64,000 bases of DNA from NORP240 sp942492445 (GTDB lineage Bacteria > Pseudomonadota > Gammaproteobacteria > Pseudomonadales > Pseudohongiellaceae), in contig CALOEW010000043.1 in NCBI GenBank assembly GCA_942492445.1, forward strand, positions 50,092 through 114,091, given 5' to 3'. The notes under the pieces are model-generated. The model had not been told where the DNA came from, ran no database searches, and saw only the letters and a list, made by a program, of their open reading frames with translations. A program made the translations under genes and the position numbers. Each line of letters starts with the position of its first letter. Positions within the stretch are counted from its first letter, which is position 1. Shown here piece after piece: positions 38,495 to 49,130 of the stretch.

Positions 38495-40669
38495 CTAAAA
38501 GGTACCGGTCACTTTCAGTGAAGTCACCACGCCTCTGGTAGTGCAGCGCTCTTCTATCTCTTCGAGAATTCCTGCAGAACGCCGTCCGACAAAGCGTGTT
38601 CGCTCACTGCATTGCCGGTTGTTGGTCAGGTCGCGAACATCGAACCGCCAGCTTGTTCCGCGGGGGCTTATCCATTCGCCAAAAACAGAAATATTGGGCT
38701 CACCGACAAAATCCGTGACTTCGTCAATATCGTAGACCTTTTCATTGTTGTCGAAGCGATTACTCCACTGGCCGCCCCAGTTGAGTCTCCACTGCGGCAC
38801 GTCATGCCGAAAGCTCAGCATCCAACGTCCGCGACCGTAGCGATTAAACCTTCGCTCTTCTCCGGTGAAAGGATCTTCAATTTCTGAATCCTGGACGCTC
38901 CAGTTGGATGTGACCAGCAGATTAGGCATGTTCAGCATACGCATTCTCACACTGGCATTGACCCGCAACCCGTACATGATTCCATCGCCAATATTGCCAT
39001 TGGCGGAGTCCAGGCTGTTCTCGGAAACAGAGACATCAATTCGCTCTATGACATCATGGTGCTGGTGATAGAAAAGTGTTGCATCAACCACACCCGCATC
39101 GTCTGGAAGGCGGTATTCAGAGGTCAGATTGTAGGCCCATAACCACTCCTGTCGAAGATTGGCATTGCCCGTAAAGGTATTGGACTCTTCGTCCTGGTCG
39201 TCTGTTGCAGCGACGAAATCGCTGAAACTCAGTTGGTTCACGATTTTCTCTACAGACCCCCGCAGCTGCAACAGGGGAGTGACGTTGAAACGCAAATCCG
39301 CCTTCGGCTTGAAAAAATCGAATTTGCGCTTGTTGTAGACATCCCCTTTCTGTTCAATTTGAGAATATTCATACAACAACGTGCTTTCCAAAGACAAACG
39401 GTCGTTGATCTCCAGATTATGGATCACGAAAGGTTCGTAGCGGGTTTCCTGGACTGTGGAATTGGCATTGGACACGGGCACCGGCACCAGGCCACCGACT
39501 GCATCTGACGGGGGTCCCGCCGGGTCGAGGACGCCCAGGGCCAGGGACGAATCAAGTGTCGTTATGGCTCGCTCGGCCCCGAATTCTATGTTCTGGCCGG
39601 TAAATATATCCATTGTATAGGAGCCGCGTGTGATGTCCTCTTCGGTTGTACTTGCCGACCCAAGGAACAGGTTTTTTTCAAGCGCGCCAGCGTCAAGGAC
39701 ATCAAATCGCTCACGAATGCTGCTCTGGTTGTCCTGGTTTAATACGAACAGAAACTTGAGACGATCGCCATTGTTCAGGAAGTGTTCGAAATCGCCGCCA
39801 ATCTCCCAATTGTCCTGTTCCCCCGGGATATCGTTGAACTGGTTCAACACCGTGTTGGGGATGACTGTAAGATCGGTGGTGATCCGGGTCATTTCCGTGG
39901 GATTATCGTTCTGAGAATAGAGCGCATTGAAGCGGGCGCTGGTGCGATTGCTGAACTCATAGGCCAGATTGGCAGTCAGATCATAACTGGTCTGTTCTGT
40001 AATCCGGTCTTCTGTCACCTGGTCATTGGGAGAAAAATTTCCAAGTATCGCTTTTTCATCGCTTTCCTCATGACGGTAGCGAGGCTCCGCAACACCACTG
40101 AGCACCATGTTGAGCCCGCCGATCTGATTGGTAAAGGAAACATTGCCGCCGGGCTGAAAATTGCCGTCCTGGTGGCGGTCGGCATTCAGCTGGTACTGAA
40201 CAGACGAAGTTGACAGCTCCCCGATGGTAACAATGTTGATTACCTGGCCGCTTCCGCGAACATCAAGCTCACCTGAAGTGCCGCGTATCAACTGGATATA
40301 GTCCACCTGGTCAGCCGATATGCGATTGAGGACACTGCTGGTCTGATTGTTCTTTCCGGCGGTCCGTTTGCCATTGATCAGGATCTCGCTGCTTCCGGCG
40401 CCACTGCCAAAGCCACGGCCACCGCCGCCGCCTCCGGCTCCCCGAAAGCCACCGCCACTGGGAGGCCCACCACCGGTCGTGGAACCAAGTCCGGGTATCC
40501 TGTCGAGCATGTCCTTGGCCGTCACCGGGCCGTATTGATCAAAATAGTCGTTCGGGTAGGTGACGGTTGTTTCGTCTTCCGCAATCTGTCCGGCGGCCCG
40601 CCCGACAATGCTCAAAGCTCCGATCAGACACACACTGGATAGCAGGAGATTATGTTTTGTTCTGTTCAT
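38495..40669 (-). CDS. TonB-dependent outer-membrane receptor
   Basis: 724 residues: signal peptide (LLLSSVCLIGALSIVGRAAGQ), plug domain with TAKDMLDRIPGL, SSEILINGKRTAG and the VDYIQLIRGTSGELDVRGSGQVINIV stretch, then a 22-strand-type barrel ending VTSLKVTGTF with C-terminal Phe. An unusual Gly-rich insertion (residues about 65-92, e.g. GGGFRGAGGGGGGRGFGSGAG) sits in the plug. The divergent PepSY gene suggests a ferric-siderophore or other metal-chelate substrate. Start ATG 40669 has GGGTGG 5 bases upstream. Confidence 0.9.
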   Translation of the reverse strand: MNRTKHNLLLSSVCLIGALSIVGRAAGQIAEDETTVTYPNDYFDQYGPVTAKDMLDRIPGLGSTTGGGPPSGGGFRGAGGGGGGRGFGSGAGSSEILINGKRTAGKNNQTSSVLNRISADQVDYIQLIRGTSGELDVRGSGQVINIVTIGELSTSSVQYQLNADRHQDGNFQPGGNVSFTNQIGGLNMVLSGVAEPRYRHEESDEKAILGNFSPNDQVTEDRITEQTSYDLTANLAYEFSNRTSARFNALYSQNDNPTEMTRITTDLTVIPNTVLNQFNDIPGEQDNWEIGGDFEHFLNNGDRLKFLFVLNQDNQSSIRERFDVLDAGALEKNLFLGSASTTEEDITRGSYTMDIFTGQNIEFGAERAITTLDSSLALGVLDPAGPPSDAVGGLVPVPVSNANSTVQETRYEPFVIHNLEINDRLSLESTLLYEYSQIEQKGDVYNKRKFDFFKPKADLRFNVTPLLQLRGSVEKIVNQLSFSDFVAATDDQDEESNTFTGNANLRQEWLWAYNLTSEYRLPDDAGVVDATLFYHQHHDVIERIDVSVSENSLDSANGNIGDGIMYGLRVNASVRMRMLNMPNLLVTSNWSVQDSEIEDPFTGEERRFNRYGRGRWMLSFRHDVPQWRLNWGGQWSNRFDNNEKVYDIDEVTDFVGEPNISVFGEWISPRGTSWRFDVRDLTNNRQCSERTRFVGRRSAGILEEIEERCTTRGVVTSLKVTGTF

Positions 40670-41276
40670 TACGCCACCCCTAACAGAGGGTCAAGGAGAT
40701 CATGGAGCACAATGCGTCCGCCGGATGGAATCTCATCACAAAGTTCGGCTTTTGGCCAGTTTTTGTCAATATTGCTGACAATTTAAGGCCTTGGCCCTGA
40801 GGACGGTGAATTCCCATGTTTACCGACAAGCCGGGCGTTGAGAAACGTCGAATAACGGTCCATTGCTGTCCCTCATCTTCAGGATGACCAATGCTCCCGG
40901 AAACAGGTCCGCGCTTTCTGCACATTGCCTAGCAGGCTGTTGAACTGTTGAACGTCATGGCGACGTTGACTGGCATTATCCCAGCGGGATCTCAAGTGGC
41001 CGGGATCACGGAACGAGCGACTCGGCATGTAGTTGCGGATTTATCGGGTCTCAACAATTCCGGAAGCGAACAGCAACGTCACGGTCCCGGTAGGGTCGGA
41101 ATTAGACCTGATGAGGAGTATGCTGGCCGGATCGACCGAGGCCCCCTCGATATCGGCGGAGAATCTTACCTGTACGGGAATTATGGAATGCCATGTTCTG
41201 TACCTGTAGCCTATACCTGCATCTTTAATTGTGTCAGAGGTTCTCTTGTTCACCCGGCGTCCACCGACAACACAGT
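40670..41276. other. Spacer between TonB receptor and PepSY genes
   Basis: 607 bases. Contains TAGCAGGCTGTTGAACTGTTG (40931-40951), a partial copy of the palindromic-element end, and a family end at 41233-41246. A minus-strand frame at 41041-41253 has no start signal I trust. Divergent promoters must lie here; I could not pick out a Fur box with confidence. Confidence 0.5.
41233..41246 (-). repeat. Dispersed repeat end
   Basis: GTCAGAGGTTCTCT, a degenerate reverse complement of the family end, 31 bases before the PepSY start codon. Confidence 0.45.
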
Positions 41277-42776
41277 ATGATCAGATTACTTTTTTTGTTA
41301 CACAGATACCTGGGTATAGGCGTCGGCCTGGTGATGCTGTTGTGGACGTTGTCGGGCGTTGTCATGATGTACAAATCGTACCCGGAGCTTAACCGTTGGG
41401 AATCCCTTGCCCTCCGCGACAGAATTCAGCTCGACGACTGCTGCAACTTACCGGTTTCACGGATTATCCAGGACGACACATTCTCCACTATCAGATTGGA
41501 AAAGCTTCAAGATAGCCCTGTACTGAGAATGAACACTGCCGGGCGGGGGTTGGTCAGTTATAACCTTAAAACGGGGCGCTCCTTCATTGAGATCGACGAG
41601 TCGGCAGCGTCCTCTGTGGCCCAGGAGTTTGTACAATCCAGATTCGCAGATTACGCGATTGTAACGGGCCAGCTGATCGACAATGACCAGTGGACTGTTT
41701 ACAGCAGTTATCATCCCCATCGACCACTATACAGGTACCGCATAAATGACCCGGCCGACACGGAGTTCTATGTATCGAGCCGCACAGGCGAAATTGTTCA
41801 GCTGACCACAGCGGAGCAACGGTTCTGGGGTTACCTGGGCGCGGTTATTCATTGGTTGTATCCTGCAGCGTTACGTCAACACACAGCTGTTTGGGCTCAG
41901 GTGGTAATCTGGTTGAGTGTCGTCGGTATCTTCCTGACGGTTACTGGCATCTATATCGGTCTGCGACAGTTACGACAGCGGACCAGTAGTCGTTTGTCTC
42001 CGTATAGAGGATTGCAGCGCTACCATCATTACACCGGGCTGTTATTCGGAATTTTCACACTGACCTGGGTTGCCAGTGGGCTATTGTCCATGAATCCCTG
42101 GGGAGCGCTTGAAGGCGAAGGAGTCGGGCTGGAAAGCCGACGCCTCACCGGTGAGTTCCTTCAATGGGAAGAAGTGGAATCCGCACTGCAGAGTCTCAGT
42201 GATTCAACTCTGCCCGCCGGTTCCGTGATGCTGGAAATCTTCCCCCAGAAAGGTGCAGCAAACGTGGTTGTGCATACCAGCGGGGGTGACAAGTTTCGAC
42301 TCGATGCCAGGACCTTGGAGAGGGATACATTGACACCGGAAGAGCTCAGATTCCTGGCTGAATCAATGCGGCCTCTTGAGAGCATACGAACCATGGAGTT
42401 GCTGACGGAAGAGGACGCTTATTACTACATCCACCACGAGCCACGTGAATTTCCGGTATACAAGGTCGTATTTGATGATGATCAGAGCAGGCGTTACTAT
42501 CTCAGTTACGTGGACGGCCGGATTCTGCTCAAAGTCGATGGCAACCTGCGCCTGTACCGTTGGTTGTTTAATGCACTGCACCGGGGCGATTTTTCCGCGC
42601 TAACGAGAAGCCGGCCTGTATGGGACTTGTTCATGCTGATTTTGCTGGCTGGTGTGGCAGCCGTTTGCGCTACGGGTACTTACATGGGATGGCAACGACT
42701 CAGAATAATCCGACGCGTCAAACAAAGTCGCTTCGGGCGGCTGTCGGTGCCGGAGGAGAACCTGACTGCAGAATAG
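41277..42776 (+). CDS. PepSY-associated membrane protein, probable iron-uptake reductase
   Basis: 499 residues with four main membrane spans: LHRYLGIGVGLVMLLWTLSGVVMM at the N-terminus, HTAVWAQVVIWLSVVGIFLTVTG, HHYTGLLFGIFTLTWVASGLLSM, and a last one (LFMLILLAGVAAVCATGTYMGW). Paired His in the spans (LLHRY; YHHYTG) are typical of heme-binding PepSY_TM proteins that reduce ferric siderophores. Two PepSY domains lie in the loops. Start ATG 41277 begins the family homology; the ribosome-binding site is poor. Divergent from the TonB receptor, which fits a shared iron role (inference). Confidence 0.82.
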   Translation: MIRLLFLLHRYLGIGVGLVMLLWTLSGVVMMYKSYPELNRWESLALRDRIQLDDCCNLPVSRIIQDDTFSTIRLEKLQDSPVLRMNTAGRGLVSYNLKTGRSFIEIDESAASSVAQEFVQSRFADYAIVTGQLIDNDQWTVYSSYHPHRPLYRYRINDPADTEFYVSSRTGEIVQLTTAEQRFWGYLGAVIHWLYPAALRQHTAVWAQVVIWLSVVGIFLTVTGIYIGLRQLRQRTSSRLSPYRGLQRYHHYTGLLFGIFTLTWVASGLLSMNPWGALEGEGVGLESRRLTGEFLQWEEVESALQSLSDSTLPAGSVMLEIFPQKGAANVVVHTSGGDKFRLDARTLERDTLTPEELRFLAESMRPLESIRTMELLTEEDAYYYIHHEPREFPVYKVVFDDDQSRRYYLSYVDGRILLKVDGNLRLYRWLFNALHRGDFSALTRSRPVWDLFMLILLAGVAAVCATGTYMGWQRLRIIRRVKQSRFGRLSVPEENLTAE

Positions 42777-42820
42777 TCGCAAGTTTGAAGCGAATGGGGA
42801 AAAAGAGCAGATAGTGCAAA

Positions 42821-42866
42821 TGTTAAGACCCCCAGAGCATTATGAGTCTTAATCAGCGGTTCCTTA
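42821..42866 (-). repeat. Dispersed repeat, medium copy
   Basis: Reverse complement begins AAGGAACCGCTGATTAAGAC and continues TCATAATGCTCTGGGGGTC, which aligns over about 45 bases with the start of copies A and C (GTCCCACAACGCTCTGCGAGAGTC). Lies between the PepSY gene and the gene at 42954. Confidence 0.65.
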
Positions 42867-42953
42867 ATTTTTGAGCACGCCAGGCCATTATAACAACACA
42901 TACAGTAGTAGGCGCACTGCCGCGGGATCCATCAATCCGTGGGGAGAACGAAG

Positions 42954-43556
42954 ATGATGAAATCGTTGAAGATTGGCGTAGCGGCGGTTCTCGCCCTTAT
43001 AGTGGGCACACTCTTGACACTGCGTGTGACGGGGCTGGAGCCGGGACATCCGAGTGCCCGGGAGTACGCCCAAGCCGGACGGTCGGCGAGGCCGGGATTG
43101 TGGTTGAAGGGGGAGGTTGTTCGTGAACCGGTGACAAATTGGGACTGGGTCAATCAGTTCGATGACACGTTTGGCGAGAACGCAACCATGCTTGAAACCC
43201 GTACCTGGTACGGAATCCCTCATTCCGTCAGGGTCCTGCTGGTTCCGAGTGGAGACAAGCTCTACCTGCAGTCGAGTGCGCAAACATTCAGATTGAACAA
43301 AGAGTTCCCCTACGGCAAGGCGTGGTGGAGACACGTTGAGCGTGATCCGCGTGTGCGTCTGAAGATCGGCGGGAAGATCTACGAAATGACAGCGGTATTG
43401 ATCCAGGACCGGGCCGAGGTTGCCCGGTTGCGAGGAGGGAGAGACCCTATCGTGAAAAAGCTGGATGCAGACGGGAACGAATACATAGCTGAGGAGTGGC
43501 ACTATTGGCGCGTTTACCAGCGAAACGTGCCGGAATATGGTTCAGTGGAAAGATAG
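42954..43556 (+). CDS. Membrane-anchored protein of unknown function, possible split-barrel fold
   Basis: 200 residues from ATG 42954 (GGGGAGA 6 bases upstream). An N-terminal hydrophobic segment (IGVAAVLALIVGTLLTL) is followed by a domain with SVRVLLVPSGDKLYLQSSA and WWRHVERDPRVRLKIGGKIYE, which resembles the split beta-barrel of nitroreductase/PNPOx-like proteins. That assignment is a guess from pattern; cofactor residues are not clear. Single gene, same strand as the PepSY gene but separated by a repeat. Confidence 0.6.
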   Translation: MMKSLKIGVAAVLALIVGTLLTLRVTGLEPGHPSAREYAQAGRSARPGLWLKGEVVREPVTNWDWVNQFDDTFGENATMLETRTWYGIPHSVRVLLVPSGDKLYLQSSAQTFRLNKEFPYGKAWWRHVERDPRVRLKIGGKIYEMTAVLIQDRAEVARLRGGRDPIVKKLDADGNEYIAEEWHYWRVYQRNVPEYGSVER

Positions 43557-43629
43557 TGGCACCGTAGTTACATCTGAGGCTGGTTTGGCAATGAAGCGAT
43601 GGCTTTTTTACGGAGTAGCTCATTGTTGT

Positions 43630-43706
<77 letters not shown>

Positions 43707-43710
43707 TTTA

Positions 43711-44010
43711 AACTTCGCCAGAATCCCGAATACGTCGTTGGAGGCGGTTCCCGCCTCAGTCACGTACCTGATGCACGCACCTTCGTTGGTAACCGACTCC
43801 GCCTCGTCTTCGGACTTCTGGCTGTGTTTAAAAACTTCGCCAGAATCCCGAATACGTCGTTGGAGGCGGTTCCCGCCTCAGTCACGTACCTGATGTACGC
43901 TCCTTCGTTGGTAACCGACTCCGCCTCGTCTTCGGACTTCTGGCTGTGTTTAAAAACTTCGCCAGAATCCCGAATACATTGTTGGAGGCGGTTCCCGCCT
44001 CGGTCACGTT
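43711..44010. repeat. 122-bp tandem repeat, about 2.5 copies
   Basis: Units start AACTTCGCCAGAATCCCGAA at 43711, 43833 and 43955 (period 122). Copies 1 and 2 are nearly identical over their length; the third stops at about 44010. Each unit contains the hairpin GAGGCGGTTCCCGCCTC. The array fills the space between rpoD and the tRNA, and the tRNA 5' end directly abuts a unit start (TTTAAACTTC). Confidence 0.92.
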
Positions 44011-44046
44011 GGGAATCCTGCGCCTTATTCTTGCCGCGCATGCAAC

Positions 44047-44071
44047 AAGGGGCGCATTATATGCGCCCCTT
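44047..44071 (-). terminator. Perfect hairpin after rpoD
   Basis: AAGGGGCGCA (44047-44056) and TGCGCCCCTT (44062-44071) pair perfectly over TTATA, 34 bases past the rpoD stop. On the minus strand it is followed by GTTGCATGC, so the U-run is weak, but the stem is very stable. Confidence 0.65.
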
Positions 44072-44104
44072 GGGGTCTTGCCAATCACTTACGGGGTCAC
44101 CCGA

Positions 44105-45967
<1,863 letters not shown>

Positions 45968-46120
45968 AGGTTCTCGGGTTCGCGTGTTGTAATAATTCAG
46001 GTGGAGGACGGCTGTCCATCCGAAAATCAGCCGGCCATTATACAGGGTTTATTGGCAGACTGGTGAATTCGATTAGACCGCTTTGGCAATTATTTATTTC
46101 CGTTCACCCCGGGCAGCAAT

Positions 46121-47959
46121 TCAGACGCTGTTGCCGGGCGGCTTTTCCAGTTTTGCCCGCAGTGTCTGCAGCGTCTTGTCGATAGCAGATTTTTTCTGAA
46201 TATCTGACAAGGTTCTGTCAATTATTTGCCTGAATTCGTCCTGTATCCCTTCCGCCGGCGTGATTTTCTCGTCACGCATCAGTTGATTCAGCCGGTTCCC
46301 AACCGGGGAGTCATAGAAGTAGCCCAGCATGGTGTAGGTAGTGATATTGGGGTTATTGCGCACTAATTCAATAAGGTCAAGCAGCATGCGGGAGTTTTCA
46401 CCGTCCACTGTCGCCAGGGGCGTCAGGTCCTGATCCATCGCCAGGGCGATCTCCGGCTTGGTCAGGATCAGTTCGATGGCCTTCAGGCTCCAGGATTTCC
46501 GGTGGCCGAAAACCGCTTTTTCGGGCCGAGCCGAGGTACCTCGGCCGGCCGACTGCCAGTTGTGGATGTGTTCAGGCATGGAATCGTGGCTGTCCGGAGG
46601 TGCGGAGGCACGTCTGTTGCCGCCCAGGCTGTCGAGTTGTTCTTTGCTGACGCCGACCAGGCCGGCCAGTCGGTCCAGCATCAGTTGTCCGTAAACCCCT
46701 TTGGGGAACTGGCCAAGCAGTGGGCGCGCCAGCTGCGCCAGCCGGGCTCGACCGGCGATCTCATTCAGGTCGAGATCCGCCGTCAGCTTGTCGAAGAAAA
46801 AATCCGCCAGTGGCACTGCCTGGTCCAGGCGCCCGAGAAAGCGCTCTGCGCCTGTCTGACGAACCAGGCTGTCCGGGTCTTCACCCTCCGGCAGGAACAG
46901 GAAACTGATTTCCCGGCCGTCCTCCATGAGCGATATGCTCACCTGCAGGGCCCGCCAGGCAGCGGTTCGCCCGGCCTCGTCACCATCGAAGCAGAAGGTC
47001 ACCTTGTTAACCAGGCGGAAAAGCCGGGCCAGGTGGTGGTCATTACACGCAGTTCCCAGGGTCGCGACGGCATTGGTGATTCCGGCCTGGGCCAGGGCGA
47101 TGACGTCCATGTAACCTTCCACGATAATCACCCGCTCCAGCCTGCGGTTGGCGCGGCGGGCCTCGAACAGGCCGTACAGTTCCCGGCCCTTGTGAAAAAC
47201 CGCTGTTTCCGGACTGTTCAGGTACTTGGGTTTGTCATCACCCAGAACCCGGCCTCCGAAGCCGACAACCTGCCCGCGGCTGTTGCGGATGGGAAACATG
47301 ATGCGGTTGCGGAAGCGATCGTAGTAGTGAGGGCTGTCCGGATCCTGCCGCTTCGCCCCGGACTCTTCACCCTGGGTTTTTTCCTTTTCGATGACCAGTC
47401 CGGCATCCAGCAGCAGGCGGCGCTGGTCTTCGCCCGGCCCCAGGGCCGTGAGCAGGTTGTCCCAGCCCGGGGGTGCGTAACCGAGCATGAATTCCCGGGC
47501 CACGCTACCGCTCAGTCCACGGGACCTCAGGTAGTTCACGGCAGCCTGGCGGTTGGGGTGCTGGCGCAGTTGCAGCTGATAGAAGTGATTGGCTTTCTCT
47601 AACAGCTCGACCAGCAGCGCCGCCCGTGACTGTCGTTGCTGTTGCCCGCGGCTGGTGGTTTCACGCGGGACATCCAGTCCATATTCGGCAGCCAGGGCCG
47701 CCACCGCCTGGGGGAAATCCAGGCTTTCGTAGTTCATCAGAAAACCGAGGGCATTTCCGCCGGCACCACAGCCGAAGCAATAGTAAAACTGCTTGTCCGG
47801 TTCAACGCTGAAGGAGGGTGATTTTTCCTGATGAAAAGGACACAGCCCGGAGTAATTCTTACCGGATTTGCGCAACTTGACCCGCTTGTCCACGACATCG
47901 ACGATATCGGCCCGGTCGAGCAGGTCATCGATAAAGCTTTGCGGAATCAGTCCTGCCAT
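46121..47959 (-). CDS. dnaG: DNA primase
   Basis: 612-residue primase that makes RNA primers at the replication fork. CHC2 zinc finger with Cys40, His43, Cys61, Cys64 (CPFHQEKSP and CFGCGAGG), TOPRIM core with the catalytic Glu in VIIVEGYMDVIAL and the CFDGDEAGR motif, then a C-terminal helicase-binding domain (about 450-612). Between yqeY and rpoD in the macromolecular synthesis operon. Confidence 0.97.
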   Translation of the reverse strand: MAGLIPQSFIDDLLDRADIVDVVDKRVKLRKSGKNYSGLCPFHQEKSPSFSVEPDKQFYYCFGCGAGGNALGFLMNYESLDFPQAVAALAAEYGLDVPRETTSRGQQQRQSRAALLVELLEKANHFYQLQLRQHPNRQAAVNYLRSRGLSGSVAREFMLGYAPPGWDNLLTALGPGEDQRRLLLDAGLVIEKEKTQGEESGAKRQDPDSPHYYDRFRNRIMFPIRNSRGQVVGFGGRVLGDDKPKYLNSPETAVFHKGRELYGLFEARRANRRLERVIIVEGYMDVIALAQAGITNAVATLGTACNDHHLARLFRLVNKVTFCFDGDEAGRTAAWRALQVSISLMEDGREISFLFLPEGEDPDSLVRQTGAERFLGRLDQAVPLADFFFDKLTADLDLNEIAGRARLAQLARPLLGQFPKGVYGQLMLDRLAGLVGVSKEQLDSLGGNRRASAPPDSHDSMPEHIHNWQSAGRGTSARPEKAVFGHRKSWSLKAIELILTKPEIALAMDQDLTPLATVDGENSRMLLDLIELVRNNPNITTYTMLGYFYDSPVGNRLNQLMRDEKITPAEGIQDEFRQIIDRTLSDIQKKSAIDKTLQTLRAKLEKPPGNSV

Positions 47960-48090
47960 ACAAAGTCTTGGAAAGCTCTCGAATAGCGAAGGTGCTGGTT
48001 CAGCCCGGAGTCCGGCAGACAGTGCCCGCAGCGATGCTTGGGCGGGGCAGGGGTGGCTGCGCTATTGCCGCAGATCCGCCGGTGCTCCTG

Positions 48091-48543
48091 TCAGCCCAGC
48101 AGGGACTTGATTTTATTACTTACTTCACCCATGTCGGCGCGGCCCTGGACCTGGGGTTTCACTACGCCCATGACTTTGCCCATGTCCTGCATGGAAGTGG
48201 CTCCGGTTGCAGCGATGGCTGATCGAATGATGGCAGCCAGTTCGGCGTCGTCAAGGGCTTCCGGCATAAATTCCTGCAATACTCCGATTTCCCGGGATTC
48301 CTGGTCCACCAGGTCCTGACGCCCACCGGCTTCATACTGGCGCACGGACTCACGCCGCTGCTTGATCATCTTTTCCAGTATAGCCGTTATGCGGGTATCG
48401 TCCGGGTCGATGCGTTCGTCCACTTCGACGCGCTTGACTTCGGAAAGTGCCATTCGCAGAGTGCCCAGACGCTCCTTGTTTCTGGCGCGCATGGCATCTT
48501 TCATGGCTTCGGTTAGCTGTTGCTTCAAAGGGCTGTCTGCCAT
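48091..48543 (-). CDS. yqeY: GatB/YqeY domain protein
   Basis: 150-residue helical protein related to the tail domain of GatB. Starts MADSPLKQQLTEAMKDAMRA; I chose ATG 48543 for its GGGAG site, although the frame is open further up. Key runs: IEKMIKQRRESVRQYEAGGR, EIGVLQEFMPEALDD and MGKVMGVVKPQVQGRADMGEV. Function unproven; possibly tRNA-linked. In this position (between rpsU and dnaG) it is standard for Pseudomonas-type genomes. Confidence 0.92.
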   Translation of the reverse strand: MADSPLKQQLTEAMKDAMRARNKERLGTLRMALSEVKRVEVDERIDPDDTRITAILEKMIKQRRESVRQYEAGGRQDLVDQESREIGVLQEFMPEALDDAELAAIIRSAIAATGATSMQDMGKVMGVVKPQVQGRADMGEVSNKIKSLLG

Positions 48544-48661
48544 GATCGCTCCCGCTGGTCTGACAGCTCCGGCAATGACCCGGTGCTGGACAACATATTG
48601 ACAGATGACCGCCCAGAACCTTCGGGAGGCCGCTGAGTAACCTGGTGGCATGAGGTATTGG

Positions 48662-48692
48662 GGGGCCGTGACCGGAAGGTCACCGACCGGCC
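48662..48692 (-). terminator. Hairpin between rpsU and yqeY
   Basis: GTGACC (48667-48672) and GGTCAC (48677-48682) pair over GGAA, extended by GGGCC/GGCCC after an asymmetric bulge. In E. coli a partial terminator after rpsU lowers dnaG expression; the same role is inferred from position. Confidence 0.5.
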
Positions 48693-48695
48693 CGA

Positions 48696-48911
48696 TCAGT
48701 ACAGGCGCTGGGTCTTGCGATTTTCGCGCTGTACTTTTTTGAGATGGCGCTTGACTGCAGCTGCCGCCTTGCGCTTGCGAACGGAAGTCGGCTTTTCATA
48801 GAACTCCCGGCGACGGACTTCGGCCAGGATGCCGGCTTTTTCGCAGGAACGCTTGAAGCGTCTCAGGGCGACGTCAAAAGGCTCATTCTCTTTTAACTTG
48901 ACTTGTGGCAT
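48696..48911 (-). CDS. rpsU: 30S ribosomal protein S21
   Basis: 71 residues, nearly the E. coli sequence: MPQVKLKENEPFDVALRRFK, SCEKAGILAEVRRREFYEKP, ending RKTQRLY. ATG 48911 is right because AGGTGAG lies 7 bases upstream; a GTG four codons earlier overlaps that site. Binds the 30S near the mRNA anti-Shine-Dalgarno region. First gene of the operon, divergent from tsaD. Confidence 0.97.
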   Translation of the reverse strand: MPQVKLKENEPFDVALRRFKRSCEKAGILAEVRRREFYEKPTSVRKRKAAAAVKRHLKKVQRENRKTQRLY

Positions 48912-49130
48912 GTAAAAACTCACCTACTTTTTTGGATTCGGCCAATTTGAAAGGCCGCATATAGTAATGCCCAACACTGGCAAATGCAAAGAAAAACCAT
49001 GGGATTATGGCGTCGGGCAGGGAAATCGGTCGTTTTCTGCAATCGGTTCAGGGCTCCCCGGTCCCCATGCGGGCCTGCCGTGATAAGCGTTGGCACCCTG
49101 CAGCCGGAACAGGGTACACTTTGCGCCCTT

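Noticed and set aside
41041..41253. Minus-strand 70-codon frame with a plausible peptide (PVQVRFSADIEGASVDP)
   Set aside because: Composition looks coding and may be a pilin-like fragment, but there is no start signal, signal peptide or clear family match.
43711..44010. CRISPR array
   Set aside because: The 122-bp units are contiguous with no variable spacers and no cas genes nearby.
43760..44041. 93-codon minus-strand protein in the tandem repeat
   Set aside because: The 122-bp period is not a multiple of three, so the frame changes between copies; no ribosome-binding site.
46502..47602. 366-codon open frame antisense to dnaG
   Set aside because: dnaG is complete with all motifs; the antisense frame is a shadow.
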